Counted from the first letter of the stretch, positions 8,296-18,879 are shown. The stretch: DNA of 64,000 nt from Streptococcus mitis bv. 2 str. SK95 (GCF_000222705.1 NZ_AFUB01000019.1:1-64000); one strand, 5' to 3'. The notes: generated from the letters alone by a model not told the origin. Made by a program: numbers and translations.

Positions 8296-9432
8296 TTATT
8301 CTTCGATCAATTCATCCGCAACTGCGTAATCAACTTGACCTGCTTCTTCCATAGCTTCAAACTCACTGGCAGACTTGATATCGATACGGTAGCCCGTCAA
8401 GTGAGCTGCCAAGCGAACGTTTTGTCCACGACGACCGATGGCAAGAGAAAGCTTGTTATCAGGTACAACGACCAAGGCACGTTTGCTGTCGTTTTCATCA
8501 AAGATAACTTGGTCAACCTCTGCAGGTGCGATGGCATTGTAGATAAACTCAGCTGGATCCGCTACCCACTCGATAACATCAATGTTCTCTTCTACAGGAA
8601 TCATACGGTCGCTCTTAGCGTCGTAGCGAGCTGGGTGGAACTTGCTGGTGATCTTCTTGATATTGGCACCACCACGCCCAACGATTGTCCCGATAGCGTC
8701 CACGTTTGGATTGTGGCTACGAACGGCAACTTTAGTACGGTCACCAGCTTCACGGGCTACGCTCATGATTTCGACAGTTCCATCGTAGACTTCGGGAATT
8801 TCTTGCTCCATCAAGCGTTTGATCATTTCTGGATGGCTACGACTGACAAAGACGTTGACACCACGAGGGTTGTCTTCAACCTTGTAAACATAAACTTCGA
8901 TACGATCATGAGAAGCAAAAACTTCTCCAGGGATTTGGTCTTGTTTTGACAATTGAGCTTCGATGCTACCAAGATTGACATAGATGAAACGGTTGTCAAA
9001 ACGTTCTACTGTACCAGACATGATTTCTTGTTCATGTTCCTTGTAAGTATTGTAAGTGATGGCACGTGTTTGCTTGCGCATTTTTTCCATGATGGTTTGT
9101 TTGGCAGATTGGGCTGCTACACGACCAAACTCAGCTGGCGCTTCTTCAAACTTGATTTTATCACCAAGTTCATAGGCTGAATTAATGGCAAGGGCATCTT
9201 TCAAGCTGATTTCCAAACGACTATCAAATACTTCATCTACAACTTCACGGACAGTATAAACTGTAAAGTCACCTGTTTTTTCGTTGAAGTCAATAGCTAC
9301 GCTGTCTGATTGACCATAGCGTCTGCGATAAGCGGAACGAAGCGACTCTACTACTGCGTCGATGATATCTTCTTTTTTGATTCCCTTGTCTTCTTCCAAA
9401 ATGCGGAAGGCCTCTAGCATTTCTTTACTCAT
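8296..9432 (-). CDS. nusA: Transcription termination/antitermination factor NusA
   Basis: 378 residues, the short Gram-positive form without the C-terminal acidic repeats of E. coli. The N-terminal RNA-polymerase-binding domain covers about 1-125, an S1 domain about 133-200 (GTVERFDNRFIYVNLG), and two KH domains about 230-345 (PNVDAIGTIVGRGGANIKKI and LSLAIGRRGQNVRLAAHLTG). It acts at pause, termination and rRNA antitermination sites. It is the second gene of the operon, 42 bases after rimP. Confidence 0.97.
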   Translation of the reverse strand: MSKEMLEAFRILEEDKGIKKEDIIDAVVESLRSAYRRRYGQSDSVAIDFNEKTGDFTVYTVREVVDEVFDSRLEISLKDALAINSAYELGDKIKFEEAPAEFGRVAAQSAKQTIMEKMRKQTRAITYNTYKEHEQEIMSGTVERFDNRFIYVNLGSIEAQLSKQDQIPGEVFASHDRIEVYVYKVEDNPRGVNVFVSRSHPEMIKRLMEQEIPEVYDGTVEIMSVAREAGDRTKVAVRSHNPNVDAIGTIVGRGGANIKKITSKFHPARYDAKSDRMIPVEENIDVIEWVADPAEFIYNAIAPAEVDQVIFDENDSKRALVVVPDNKLSLAIGRRGQNVRLAAHLTGYRIDIKSASEFEAMEEAGQVDYAVADELIEE

Positions 9433-9474
9433 GTTTTCTTCACTTTTGAATCCTCAAAAGCTATCCTTTCTTTT

Positions 9475-9954
9475 CTATAGTTTTACTGCTAAACGTGCTT
9501 TTGATACTAAACTGTATGGAATTTGGACGGTTTTCTTACGTGTTTTGTCCATATACTCCATGGTCAACTCATCCTCTTCAAAGGATAGCAAGGTACCTTC
9601 AAAGACTTTTTGCTTATCGATGGCTTGGTAAAGCCCGACATGAATGTATTTCCCAACTGCTCCAGCGACTGCATCCTTGGTTTTCAAAGGACGTTCCAAA
9701 CCTGGACTGGTGATTTCTAAGAAATATTGTTCTGGGAAGGGATCGGGCTTGATGTTGTCTAAGACAGGACTGATAATTTCTGTCAAGTCTGCCGTGTCGT
9801 TCAAGGTAATTCCTTCAGGTTTGTCTACAAAAATACTGAGAATCATGTCACTGCCAATCTTTCCATACTCGATATCTACGAGCTCGAAAGGCGCTTGGAT
9901 GACAGGTTCTACAACTTCTCTGACTAATTCTACGATTGTTGCGATTGCGTCCAC
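9475..9954 (-). CDS. rimP: Ribosome maturation factor RimP
   Basis: 159 residues in the form [20 protein letters not shown]..., matching streptococcal RimP, which is needed for 30S assembly (late 16S maturation). The family N-terminus corresponds to GTG at 9954. That GTG overlaps the only good Shine-Dalgarno sequence, GAGGAGG, so initiation here is unusual. A longer in-frame version would begin with ATG at 10002 and add 16 residues, but that lies inside the leader hairpin. First gene of the operon, with a strong promoter upstream. Confidence 0.88.
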   Translation of the reverse strand: MDAIATIVELVREVVEPVIQAPFELVDIEYGKIGSDMILSIFVDKPEGITLNDTADLTEIISPVLDNIKPDPFPEQYFLEITSPGLERPLKTKDAVAGAVGKYIHVGLYQAIDKQKVFEGTLLSFEEDELTMEYMDKTRKKTVQIPYSLVSKARLAVKL

Positions 9955-9967
9955 CTCCTCATAAGCA

Positions 9968-9993
9968 AGAGGCGAAGATATTTCCCCGCCTCT
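9968..9993 (-). promoter_or_regulatory. Leader hairpin just before the rimP ribosome-binding site
   Basis: AGAGGCG (9968-9974) and CGCCTCT (9987-9993) pair around a 12-base loop in the 5' leader, ending 13 bases before the rimP start. It could control initiation at the odd GTG start or act as a processing site. Confidence 0.55.
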
Positions 9994-10014
9994 CTTTCTC
10001 ATATTCTTACTATC

Positions 10015-10043
10015 AGTATAGCACGTTTGTCAATTTATGTAAA
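10015..10043 (-). promoter_or_regulatory. Promoter of the rimP-nusA-infB-rbfA operon
   Basis: -35 TTTACA (10038-10043), 17-base spacer, -10 TATACT (10015-10020) with an extended TGC in front. It lies in the gap after trmB, for which no clear terminator is seen. Confidence 0.8.
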
Positions 10044-10080
10044 GCATAAGCACTCAAACGGCTGGTTTTCAAGCTATTTC

Positions 10081-10716
10081 TTAAAATTCTGCCTCAACTC
10101 GGTAGATCACTTGACCCTTGTTGGAGAATTTTTGCTCATATTCCGTCATGACATTGCCTTCAAAATCACTGGCATGCAGGTCCAGCCAAACACCATTGAG
10201 TTTCATCCCATACTGAGAAAAACTCACTAGACTGTACTCAAACAAGCCACGATTGTCTGTCTTGAAATGGATTTCCCCATTCTCAGGCAAAATGCGCTTG
10301 AAGGTATCCAAGAAACTCTTGTAGGTCAAACGACGTTTTTCATGGCGTTTTTTAGGCCAAGGATCAGAAAAGTTTAGGTAGAGACGATCAATCTCACCGT
10401 CTTCAAAGTAGTCAGTTAAATCCGAACCATCTACCCACAACAACTTGATATTGGGCACTCCAACTTCAAGCACCTTGTCCAAGGCATAACTCAATACCGA
10501 CTTTTGGATGTCAATCCCGATGTAGTTGATGTCAGGATTTTGCTTGGCCATACCTGATACGAAGGCCCCTTTCCCACTTCCAACTTCTACATGAATAGGA
10601 TGATCATTTCCAAACAAGTCTCTCCATTTCCCTTTGGATTCCAAGGGATTGAGGACAACATACTGGGGATTGGCCTCTAGTAACTCTGTCGCCCCTTTAC
10701 GATTCCTAACTCTCAT
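10081..10716 (-). CDS. trmB: tRNA (guanine-N7-)-methyltransferase
   Basis: 211 residues. TrmB uses S-adenosylmethionine to make m7G46 in the tRNA variable loop. The SAM-binding glycine motif is [11 protein letters not shown], and the family signature is [18 protein letters not shown]. The start overlaps the ccrZ stop by four bases, so the pair is translationally coupled, as in pneumococcus. Confidence 0.96.
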   Translation of the reverse strand: MRVRNRKGATELLEANPQYVVLNPLESKGKWRDLFGNDHPIHVEVGSGKGAFVSGMAKQNPDINYIGIDIQKSVLSYALDKVLEVGVPNIKLLWVDGSDLTDYFEDGEIDRLYLNFSDPWPKKRHEKRRLTYKSFLDTFKRILPENGEIHFKTDNRGLFEYSLVSFSQYGMKLNGVWLDLHASDFEGNVMTEYEQKFSNKGQVIYRVEAEF

Positions 10717-11507
10717 CTCTTCTTTCCATACTTGTCACGGAAGACACGCAAGGCATAAATCTCCCGGTTTACATTATCTAAATCTTGATTTACAAAGTAT
10801 TTGGCAATCTGGCTCAAGTAAGAATACTGACCGTACCAATACAATTTATCTAACACTGTCTGATTGTACTTATAGCCGTAGTCTCTCAACCATTGGCGCC
10901 ACTGATGATCTGGAATGTAGTGGCATAGCAAATGCGCCACATCAAACATGCGATCCGTCAGGCGAACCGAATCCCAATCCACTAGATAAACAAGCCCACT
11001 CTCTGTCTCAATCCAATTACTATGGCGAAGATCACCATGCACAATCGTTGCATGGTCTTCCCTAAATCCTGGAACCGTCCTGCGCAAATCATCAATCACC
11101 GAATTTAAGTACTGATGTCGTTTCAAGACTTCAGGTGCTTCTTGCCTCCAAGACTGCAACAAGTCTACTGGCGTCTCCATGGTATATCCCAAACGGCTCA
11201 ACTGCTTCATCAAGGGACGTGAGCGGTGGAGACGTGTCAAGATATTGATGATCTGCTTGCGGTTCATATCGTGCGGTGTCAAGATTTTACCCGTCAACCA
11301 TTCTTGGGCACACATATCACGACCATCTGGCAAACGACGAGTCCATAGTAATTGAGGAGCGATTTGTTCTCTGGCAAGGCCAGGTAGGATTGGAGAGGTG
11401 TTCATTTTTACAAAGACGCGCTTCCCATCAGGGTAGCTTCCCATATAAGCCTTGCCGCTCTTCCCAGGTATCGGGGTCAGCGTTAGCTCATTATCACCCA
11501 AGTCCAT
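10713..11507 (-). CDS. ccrZ: Cell-cycle regulator CcrZ (phosphotransferase-fold)
   Basis: 264 residues with the choline/aminoglycoside-kinase fold. The catalytic loop is H157-G-D159-L-R-H-S-N, and the metal-binding motif [10 protein letters not shown] lies around residue 177. In S. pneumoniae CcrZ links division to DNA replication initiation through DnaA, and its Asp159 is essential; that residue is present here. GGAGG lies six bases before the ATG. The gene immediately precedes trmB, the conserved pairing. Confidence 0.92.
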   Translation of the reverse strand: MDLGDNELTLTPIPGKSGKAYMGSYPDGKRVFVKMNTSPILPGLAREQIAPQLLWTRRLPDGRDMCAQEWLTGKILTPHDMNRKQIINILTRLHRSRPLMKQLSRLGYTMETPVDLLQSWRQEAPEVLKRHQYLNSVIDDLRRTVPGFREDHATIVHGDLRHSNWIETESGLVYLVDWDSVRLTDRMFDVAHLLCHYIPDHQWRQWLRDYGYKYNQTVLDKLYWYGQYSYLSQIAKYFVNQDLDNVNREIYALRVFRDKYGKKR

Positions 11508-11554
11508 TTCTTTCCTCCGTATAAAGTTTCCTTACTATTCTACTAGTTTTTGGT

Positions 11555-12604
11555 CTATTCGTCAACCAATCTTTTCAGTTGGTAAGGTAAATAAAACAAT
11601 TGTAGGAAGAGACTAGCCCCTACAAGAGTCAACAAGGCTATTTTTTCTTGAAAAATCACTGTTCCGACTAGCATTTCCAACAAAAGAACTACACTTCCAA
11701 CACCGACTACAATCTGTTTTAAGCCCTTTTCTTTTTCACCCTTTTCTAAAGGAAAGAGCTGGGTCAAGTACTGGTAGTCAAAGGCATGATAGAGTGCTAG
11801 CAACTGGAAGAGCAAGAGATAGTTAAACAGGACAACCACTGCCGTCGCAATCCAAGACTGCTCGATAAAGATCTCAGCTAACAAGGATAGGAGCAAGAGG
11901 CGGAGACTGAGGGCAAAGAGATCCCCATTTCGCAGATAAGAGCGGAGATAGAGGTTTTGCCAGATCTTCCCTGGCACCTTTTGAACAGTCTTTAGGATGA
12001 AATCCAGATAAGCACGACGCTTGACACTGTTTGAAATGCCCTTGACCTGAGTAAAGAGAGCGAAGAAACGAAGCAAGAGTTGCTTGCGTTTGCTTTCTTG
12101 GGCAATGACATAGTCCCAGTCCAGCCCAGTTTCAGTAAAAAATTTGCTGGCTTTTTGGCGAAAGAGGAGGTATTTCCCAGTTCCCAATAAAAGCACATAG
12201 ATGAGAAAGACTGGCAAACCATAGCCCATGGCTAAAAATAAGGGCGCAAAAAGAAGTAAGCAGAGAGTCTGTACCAATAGCCAAAAGACCAGTGAGCGCA
12301 CCGTCTGCCCTTTGAGGTGGGACATGATCTCCTCTTCACTGACTAAGAGAAAGAGTTTGTCAGGTACTTCCATGTAGGTCGCGATTCCTCCCCAAGCTAA
12401 AAGCAAGGCAGAGACAATCCCCAAAAACAAGAGAATAGGCCAATGATTTTCAGGAAAATCTTGCAAGAGTTGACTGTACTGGTAAGCTAGAAAACCAATG
12501 AGAACCAGCAGGAACAAGACAAAGTGGTCATTGAGAACATAGCGCAGATAACCGACACATTCCTTACGAAAAGCCTGTTTTCGCTTTAAAAACAAGTCTT
12601 TCAT
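11555..12604 (-). CDS. ecsB: EcsB-type ABC transporter permease
   Basis: 349 residues with about ten hydrophobic segments in clusters at roughly 25-75, 100-150 and 240-345, and a basic N-terminus (MKDLFLKRKQAFRKECVGYL). This is the pattern of the EcsB permease, partner of EcsA; the transporter affects secretion, proteolysis and competence in Bacillus, and the substrate is unsettled. It overlaps ecsA by four bases (ATGA) and ends the operon. Confidence 0.85.
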   Translation of the reverse strand: MKDLFLKRKQAFRKECVGYLRYVLNDHFVLFLLVLIGFLAYQYSQLLQDFPENHWPILLFLGIVSALLLAWGGIATYMEVPDKLFLLVSEEEIMSHLKGQTVRSLVFWLLVQTLCLLLFAPLFLAMGYGLPVFLIYVLLLGTGKYLLFRQKASKFFTETGLDWDYVIAQESKRKQLLLRFFALFTQVKGISNSVKRRAYLDFILKTVQKVPGKIWQNLYLRSYLRNGDLFALSLRLLLLSLLAEIFIEQSWIATAVVVLFNYLLLFQLLALYHAFDYQYLTQLFPLEKGEKEKGLKQIVVGVGSVVLLLEMLVGTVIFQEKIALLTLVGASLFLQLFYLPYQLKRLVDE

Positions 12605-13332
12605 AGCTCCTCCTCTTTGGTCAGAGCCAAGTAAATGTCGTTCAAACTAGCATCAGGCATATCAAAGGCCTCGCGGAGTTGCTGGAGGTTCCCCTGAGCC
12701 CGCATCTCCCCCTTGTGGAGAATGACAAAGGCGTCACACATCTTTTCCGCCGAGTCCAGAACATGGGTACTCATGAGAATGGACTTGCCTTTTTGCTTTT
12801 CTACTTCCAAAAGCTGAATCAAGTCGGCAATTGCCAAGGGATCAAGACCAAGAAAAGGCTCATCAACGATGAAAAGACTCGGATCCACGACAAAAGCACA
12901 GATAATCATAACCTTCTGCTTCATTCCTTTTGAGAAATGGACAGGAAACCAGTCTAATTTTTGATCCAGACGAAACATCTTTAACAAAGGTTTTACACGC
13001 TCAAAAGCCACTTTCTGATCGATACCATAAGCCATAGCAACCGTCTCGATATGCTCTCTGAGGGTCAATTCCTCATACAAGCTAGGCGTCTCTGGGATGT
13101 AGCCAATCTGCTTGCGGTAGTTGGTCGCATCTTCTCGCAGGGTGAGGCCATTAATCTTGATTTCCCCACTGTAAGGGGTCAAAAGACCAATAATCTCATT
13201 GATTGTCGTTGATTTCCCAGCACCATTGAGACCAATCAAACCAACCAACTGCCCACTTTCAACTGTAAAGGACACATCTTTCAAGACAGGAACGTGAACA
13301 TAGCCTCCTGTCAGGTTTTTAATTTCTAACAT
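12601..13332 (-). CDS. ecsA: EcsA-type ABC transporter ATP-binding protein
   Basis: 243 residues with a complete ABC ATPase: Walker A GLNGAGKST, Q-loop IGYIPETP, signature HFSKGMKQKV, Walker B LFIVDEPFLGLDP, and switch His in MSTHVLDSAE. The signature has FSKGM in place of LSGGQ, as is usual in the EcsA family. It energises the adjacent permease. It is transcribed divergently from hit across about 67 bases. Confidence 0.92.
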   Translation of the reverse strand: MLEIKNLTGGYVHVPVLKDVSFTVESGQLVGLIGLNGAGKSTTINEIIGLLTPYSGEIKINGLTLREDATNYRKQIGYIPETPSLYEELTLREHIETVAMAYGIDQKVAFERVKPLLKMFRLDQKLDWFPVHFSKGMKQKVMIICAFVVDPSLFIVDEPFLGLDPLAIADLIQLLEVEKQKGKSILMSTHVLDSAEKMCDAFVILHKGEMRAQGNLQQLREAFDMPDASLNDIYLALTKEEEL

Positions 13333-13345
13333 ATTTTCTCCGAAT

Positions 13346-13356
13346 CTGGTATAATG
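13346..13356 (+). promoter_or_regulatory. Divergent promoter region ecsA / hit
   Basis: In the 67-base gap the plus strand has TGG-TATAAT (extended -10) toward hit. The minus strand has GATATAAT a little further on toward ecsA. Neither has a good -35 box. Confidence 0.5.
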
Positions 13357-13399
13357 TAGCTATATTATATCAAAATTCAATACAGTAGAGGTGGATTTT

Positions 13400-13810
13400 A
13401 TGTCAGATTGCATTTTTTGTAAGATCATCGCAGGGGAGATTCCTGCTTCAAAAGTATACGAGGATGAGCAGGTTCTTGCCTTCCTTGATATCTCTCAAGT
13501 AACGCCTGGACACACCTTGGTCGTACCAAAAGAGCACTACCGCAATCTTTTGGAGATGGACGCTACTAGCGCCAGCCAACTATTTGCCCAAGTGCCAACA
13601 GTGGCTCAAAAAGTTATGAAAGCTACCAAGGCTGCTGGTATGAATATCATCGCCAACTGCGAGGAAGTTGCTGGTCAAACGGTCTTTCATACTCACGTGC
13701 ACCTCGTACCTCGCTACGGTGCAGAAGATGACCTTAAGATTGACTTTATCGCCCACGAACCAGACTTTGACAAACTTGCCCAAGTCGCTGAAACCATTAG
13801 AAACACCTAA
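13400..13810 (+). CDS. hit: HIT-family nucleotide-binding protein
   Basis: A 136-residue histidine-triad protein, MSDCIFCKIIAGEIPASKVYED..., with the HxHxHxx active site HTHVHLVPRYG near residue 98 and an N-terminal CxxC (CIFC), usual for the zinc-binding branch. These are purine-nucleoside phosphoramidases or dinucleoside polyphosphate hydrolases. ATG at 13400 is chosen, with GAGGTGG upstream; the GTG three codons earlier overlaps that site. Confidence 0.93.
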   Translation: MSDCIFCKIIAGEIPASKVYEDEQVLAFLDISQVTPGHTLVVPKEHYRNLLEMDATSASQLFAQVPTVAQKVMKATKAAGMNIIANCEEVAGQTVFHTHVHLVPRYGAEDDLKIDFIAHEPDFDKLAQVAETIRNT

Positions 13811-13819
13811 GGAGTTGCC

Positions 13820-14098
13820 ATGAAACTATCAAATCTACTGCTATTTGCAGGAGCTGCAGCTGGAAGTTATTTTGTTGTGAAAAATCGCCAAGCCATTCAG
13901 GATGAAGTGCTAGATACAACTGACCGCGTCGAAGCTATCAAGGATGATTTGGATATCATCCAAAACAGCCTACAAATCATCGACCAACAAAAAGCCCTTA
14001 TCAAGGAATACCAAAAAGATTTAACCTACAAGTTCAAAGTTTTAGAAAAAGATTTCCAAACTAGAATGGCGGTCCTCCAAGAAGAAAAACAAGAATAA
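13820..14098 (+). CDS. Small membrane-anchored coiled-coil protein
   Basis: 92 residues. A hydrophobic N-terminal helix (LSNLLLFAGAAAGSYFVV, about 3-20) is followed by a long charged helical region with heptad-like Leu/Ile/Val spacing to the C-terminus, so it is probably an inner-membrane anchor with a cytoplasmic or external coiled coil. It follows hit after nine bases with its own GGAG and is likely co-transcribed. Homologues are conserved beside hit in pneumococci without an assigned function. Confidence 0.85.
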   Translation: MKLSNLLLFAGAAAGSYFVVKNRQAIQDEVLDTTDRVEAIKDDLDIIQNSLQIIDQQKALIKEYQKDLTYKFKVLEKDFQTRMAVLQEEKQE

Positions 14099-14167
14099 GA
14101 AATCCTCCAACTTTCCTTAAATCCATTTTGGATTACTAGATTCGAACAGAAAAGGGAGGGAGTGAAA

Positions 14168-14821
14168 ATGAAACAGTTTTTAAAAGTTCTAGCGAAGGTC
14201 ATCGCGATCCCTTGTGGCTGTCTCTGCCTTCTTGCGGTCCTAGCATTTCTACTACTGATGAATCTTTTCAAGGCTTCACCAAGTGACATCCGTGAGGGGA
14301 ATGAAGCCTTAAAACAAATCTTTATCTCCCTTGACATGCCTCCTAAGAAAGTAGAATCAAATGGACACTATCAATTCGAGGGTGGAGGCTTAAATTTTTA
14401 TGTTACTTTCTCAGATGAGGTTATCAATAGTCACACCGTCCTAAAAGAAAGTCCAAAACTCACCAAAAACCGACTCGAAGTCTATGTCCTACAGACAGGA
14501 GAGATTTCATACTATAAAGTTGGAGACAACTTATTCAATCATGGTTTAATACAATTTTTAGAGGAGGAGGGCGAGAAGTATCTCCAAGAAATCGGAAAGA
14601 AATTTAATCCCAATTACTCAATTCTCTTTTGGAATGATCAGGAAAGTCTAAAAAGGGGAATTGCATTCTATGAAAAAGCTTTGACTTTGGTGGATATTCA
14701 GGATAATTCAGCAATCAAACACATTGATACCGTCACCGTTAAGTCAGGTAAAGAAGCGGAAATCAAGCAACTCATCCGAGAGATGGATGCAGCTGGCCTG
14801 CTTACTCAAAGAGCTAAATAG
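14168..14821 (+). CDS. Membrane-anchored protein of unknown function
   Basis: 217 residues. The N-terminal hydrophobic segment VIAIPCGCLCLLAVLAFLLLMN is an uncleaved anchor or signal. It contains several cysteines but no clean lipobox. The remainder, from about residue 38, is soluble alpha/beta (NEALKQIFISLDMPPKKV ... IKQLIREMDAAGLL). No family is recognised. ATG at 14168 is preferred over GTG at 14162, because GGAGG is eight bases from the ATG and only two from the GTG. It is convergent with dnaJ. Confidence 0.75.
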   Translation: MKQFLKVLAKVIAIPCGCLCLLAVLAFLLLMNLFKASPSDIREGNEALKQIFISLDMPPKKVESNGHYQFEGGGLNFYVTFSDEVINSHTVLKESPKLTKNRLEVYVLQTGEISYYKVGDNLFNHGLIQFLEEEGEKYLQEIGKKFNPNYSILFWNDQESLKRGIAFYEKALTLVDIQDNSAIKHIDTVTVKSGKEAEIKQLIREMDAAGLLTQRAK

Positions 14822-14871
14822 CCAACCAGCTAAAGAATGAGTTTCTCGGTGCTAAATTTTCAAAGATAACA

Positions 14872-14895
14872 AAAAAGAGCCAATCGGCTCTTTTT
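14872..14895. terminator. Bidirectional terminator between the 217-residue protein gene and dnaJ
   Basis: AAAAAGAGCC and GGCTCTTTTT pair around AATC, giving T-runs in both directions between convergent genes. Confidence 0.88.
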
Positions 14896-14898
14896 ACT

Positions 14899-16035
14899 TT
14901 ATTCTCCTTCAAAGGCATCTTTTATGTGGTCAAAGAAGCCTTTTTTCTTTGGATTGACTTTCAAGTCACCTGCAGCTGCGAATTCCTTCAAGGCTGCTTT
15001 TTGGCGGTCGTTCAAACCTGTCGGAGTCACGACATTGACAGTAACGTATTGGTCACCAACGGCACCGCCACGAAGGCTCGGTGCTCCCTTACCACGTAGA
15101 CGGAATTTCTTGCCAGTCTGAGTTCCTTCTGGGATGACCAATTCGACATCACCATGCACGGTTGGAATTTCCACAGTATCTCCAAGGGCTGCTTGGACAA
15201 AGTTGAGGTTCAGATTGTAGAAGATAGTCGTTCCTTCACGTTCAAACTTATCACTAGCTTCAACTGAAACCACCACGTACAAGTCCCCGTAAGGTCCACC
15301 GTTAAAGCCTGCTTCGCCTTGACCAGCTAAGCGGATTTGTTGGCCTGTTTCCACACCAGCAGGGATTTTTACATGTACGCTATGAGCTTGTTTTTCATGA
15401 CCTGTTCCGTGACATGTAGTACATGGATCTTTAATTTCTTTTCCGCGACCATGACAGACATCACAGGTTACTTGACGACGCATCATACCAAGAGGAGTCT
15501 GCGTATCGACGTTAATAACACCAGCGCCATGACAGCGTCCACAAGTGACTGGACTTGTCCCTGGCTTAGCACCAGATCCATTACATGTACGACAGCTGGC
15601 TTCACGGTTGTACTTGACTTCTTTTTCAGTTCCGAAGATAGCTTCTTCAAAGGTCAAGTTCACACGGTACTGGAGGTCGTCACCTTGACGAGGAGCGTTT
15701 GGATTGCGCGAAGCTCCGCCTCCTCCGAAAAAACTTGAGAAGATATCTTCAAAACCACCGAAGCCACTTGCTCCGTCAAAGCCACCGAAACCGCCAGCAC
15801 CACCAAAGCCACCGTTGGCACCCGCAGCCCCATATTGGTCGTAGGCTGCACGTTTTTGGTCATCACTCAAAGTCTCATAAGCTTCTTGAACTTCCTTGTA
15901 TTTTTCCTCAGCTCCAGGCTCCTTGTTGATATCTGGGTGATATTTTTTGGAAAGCTTACGATAAGCCTTTTTGATCTCGTCTGCCGAAGCGTTTTTTGAC
16001 ACCCCCAGACGATCATAAAATTCAGTATTGTTCAT
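14899..16035 (-). CDS. dnaJ: Chaperone protein DnaJ (Hsp40)
   Basis: 378 residues. The J domain at 1-70 has the HPD motif (KYHPDINKE). A Gly/Phe-rich linker ([19 protein letters not shown]) follows. The zinc-finger domain has four CxxCxGxG-type repeats ([32 protein letters not shown]). The C-terminal substrate-binding domains end [12 protein letters not shown]. It stimulates DnaK ATPase. ATG at 16035 is chosen from the family N-terminus [12 protein letters not shown]; the ribosome-binding site is weak. A terminator and a separate promoter upstream suggest it can be transcribed apart from dnaK. Confidence 0.96.
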   Translation of the reverse strand: MNNTEFYDRLGVSKNASADEIKKAYRKLSKKYHPDINKEPGAEEKYKEVQEAYETLSDDQKRAAYDQYGAAGANGGFGGAGGFGGFDGASGFGGFEDIFSSFFGGGGASRNPNAPRQGDDLQYRVNLTFEEAIFGTEKEVKYNREASCRTCNGSGAKPGTSPVTCGRCHGAGVINVDTQTPLGMMRRQVTCDVCHGRGKEIKDPCTTCHGTGHEKQAHSVHVKIPAGVETGQQIRLAGQGEAGFNGGPYGDLYVVVSVEASDKFEREGTTIFYNLNLNFVQAALGDTVEIPTVHGDVELVIPEGTQTGKKFRLRGKGAPSLRGGAVGDQYVTVNVVTPTGLNDRQKAALKEFAAAGDLKVNPKKKGFFDHIKDAFEGE

Positions 16036-16058
16036 ACAAGATACCAAGACCGTAAAAT

Positions 16059-16136
16059 TCGACTGAAAAATAGGAAATCTGACGCTGGAGCGATGCTCCT
16101 AGACAGATTTCTCTTTTTTCCGAGAATTTAGGTCGA
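16059..16136 (-). repeat. Structured repeat family B, copy 1 (dnaJ leader)
   Basis: On the minus strand this is closed by TCGAC/GTCGA (16132-16136 with 16059-16063). Inside are hairpin TTCTC..GAGAA and a long hairpin AAATCTG-TCTA-GGAGC-ATC-GCTCC-AGCGT-CAGATTT. The tail CAGATTTCCTATTTTTCA is shared with the inverted copy at 16658-16767. It lies in the predicted dnaJ 5' leader. Confidence 0.75.
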
Positions 16137-16151
16137 GTTCAATTCCTTTCT

Positions 16152-16180
16152 TTTATATTGTTGAGACAAAACCCAAACAA
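16152..16180 (-). promoter_or_regulatory. Putative separate dnaJ promoter
   Basis: -35 TTGTTT (16175-16180), 17-base spacer, -10 TATAAA (16152-16157). It is downstream of the terminator at 16205-16233. No CIRCE dyad is visible here. Confidence 0.55.
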
Positions 16181-16204
16181 ATCAGGTTCAGTCCCTTTTT
16201 ACCG

Positions 16205-16233
16205 AAAAACAGAGGCTGGGTTGCAACCTCTGT
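16205..16233 (-). terminator. Terminator between the orphan gene and dnaJ
   Basis: ACAGAGG and CCTCTGT pair around an 11-base loop and are followed by TTTTT on the minus strand. It lies between the 116-residue protein gene and dnaJ. Confidence 0.65.
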
Positions 16234-16279
16234 CTTCTCAGCTTGAGTAATTAAGCATTTAAAAATGGAAATTATAGCG

Positions 16280-16630
16280 TCATTTTTTTCTAATTTGACA
16301 AAGCTCTTTGACTACGTTGTAACTAGAAATAGCAACCTCAATATAATCTTCATTGCTACCGTTTCCAACTTTTATTTGTTTCGTGATAGGGCTACCATCT
16401 CCCGTTTTTTCAATAAATTCCAGTAGAGAAGTGGGCGAAACTGTTTCTTTATGAAACTTCACCCGAGTAACATCATTATTTTTATCTTCATAAATTTCTA
16501 AAAACTTCCTACCACGCATCTTTTCAGAGTAGTATAACGCAACATATGGAGGATTAGATTTTAATGCGTATTCATCATGAACATCCAAACCTCGCTCTTT
16601 CAGTTCCTTAATTAATTCTCTAACTTTCAT
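16280..16630 (-). CDS. Hypothetical protein between dnaK and dnaJ
   Basis: 116 residues, MKVRELIKELKERGLDVHDEYALKS..., a soluble alpha/beta protein with no signal or membrane segment and no family I can name. The N-terminal LIKELKERGLD pattern resembles small HicA-like or double-stranded-RNA-binding folds, but nothing decisive is visible. ATG at 16630 has AAGGAG seven bases upstream. It replaces the usual short dnaK-dnaJ spacer and is flanked by inverted copies of repeat family B. Pneumococcus also has a hypothetical gene here, as I recall. Confidence 0.75.
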   Translation of the reverse strand: MKVRELIKELKERGLDVHDEYALKSNPPYVALYYSEKMRGRKFLEIYEDKNNDVTRVKFHKETVSPTSLLEFIEKTGDGSPITKQIKVGNGSNEDYIEVAISSYNVVKELCQIRKK

Positions 16631-16657
16631 AACAGTCTCCTTACACCTCATCCCATC

Positions 16658-16767
16658 GTGAAAAAGAGACGTAGCTGTTTTCGCGTTAGCGAATTACAGA
16701 TATGGCTACTTTTGGGTGCAAATCTTCCTAGAAACTAAAGTTTCTGCGTCAGATTTCCTATTTTCAC
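16658..16767 (+). repeat. Structured repeat family B, copy 2
   Basis: On the plus strand this is closed by GTGAAAA (16658-16664) and TTTTCAC (16761-16767). Inside is arm GTAGC..GCTAC with nested TTCGC..GCGAA, and a hairpin AAATCT-TCCTA-GAAACT-AA-AGTTTC-TGCGTC-AGATTT. The inner stem differs completely from copy 1 but still pairs, while the GCGTCAGATTTCCTATTTT tail is kept. Confidence 0.75.
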
Positions 16768-16793
16768 TGTGAGGTTTTAACGGGCTTTGCATC

Positions 16794-18629
<1,836 letters not shown>

Positions 18630-18661
18630 TTAAATTTTATATTCTTTCTTTTTGATTTTTT

Positions 18662-18797
18662 GATATTTCCCTTAAGTGGTGGGGACGTAAGCAACTCCCT
18701 TCGGGATTTCATCACTTATTTTTGAGCCAATTGTCTCAAAAAATCCCCTGTTTCAGTAGCACACGCTACTGAAACTTTCACCACGGCGGGAAATATC
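18662..18797 (-). repeat. Structured repeat family A, copy 2 (dnaK leader)
   Basis: On the minus strand this is closed by a perfect 10-bp stem GATATTTCCC/GGGAAATATC (18788-18797 with 18662-18671). An inner GTGGTG/CACCAC stem follows, then three hairpins: GTTTCAGTAGC..GCTACTGAAAC, TTTTTGAG..CTCAAAAA and TCCC..GGGA. Blocks AGGGGATTTT, CTCAAAAATAAG, ATGAAA and CGTCCC match copy 1 at 4781-4914, while the stems differ but remain paired. It lies sense to dnaK, between grpE and dnaK. Confidence 0.8.
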
Positions 18798-18801
18798 TTC
18801 C

Positions 18802-18818
18802 TTGCAAGCCTCCGGCTT
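18802..18818. repeat. Short GC-rich hairpin in the grpE-dnaK gap
   Basis: GCAAGCC and GGCTTGC pair around TCC, next to repeat A copy 2. No T-run follows, so a terminator is unlikely. Confidence 0.55.
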
Positions 18819-18879
18819 GCTTCTTATCTTTCTTCATAGTTTATTGTCGTTTCGGACAAGGTTTTTTAGGTTTTCTAGC

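Noticed and set aside
8335-8949. A 204-codon frame on the plus strand opposite nusA
   Set aside because: It has no ribosome-binding site and no family features, and it lies wholly inside a certain core gene.
9941-10002. Starting rimP at ATG 10002
   Set aside because: It would add residues absent from the family, encoded within a leader hairpin.
16205-16233. Treating hrcA-grpE-dnaK-orf-dnaJ as a single simple operon
   Set aside because: A terminator and a plausible separate promoter before dnaJ argue that dnaJ can be transcribed independently.
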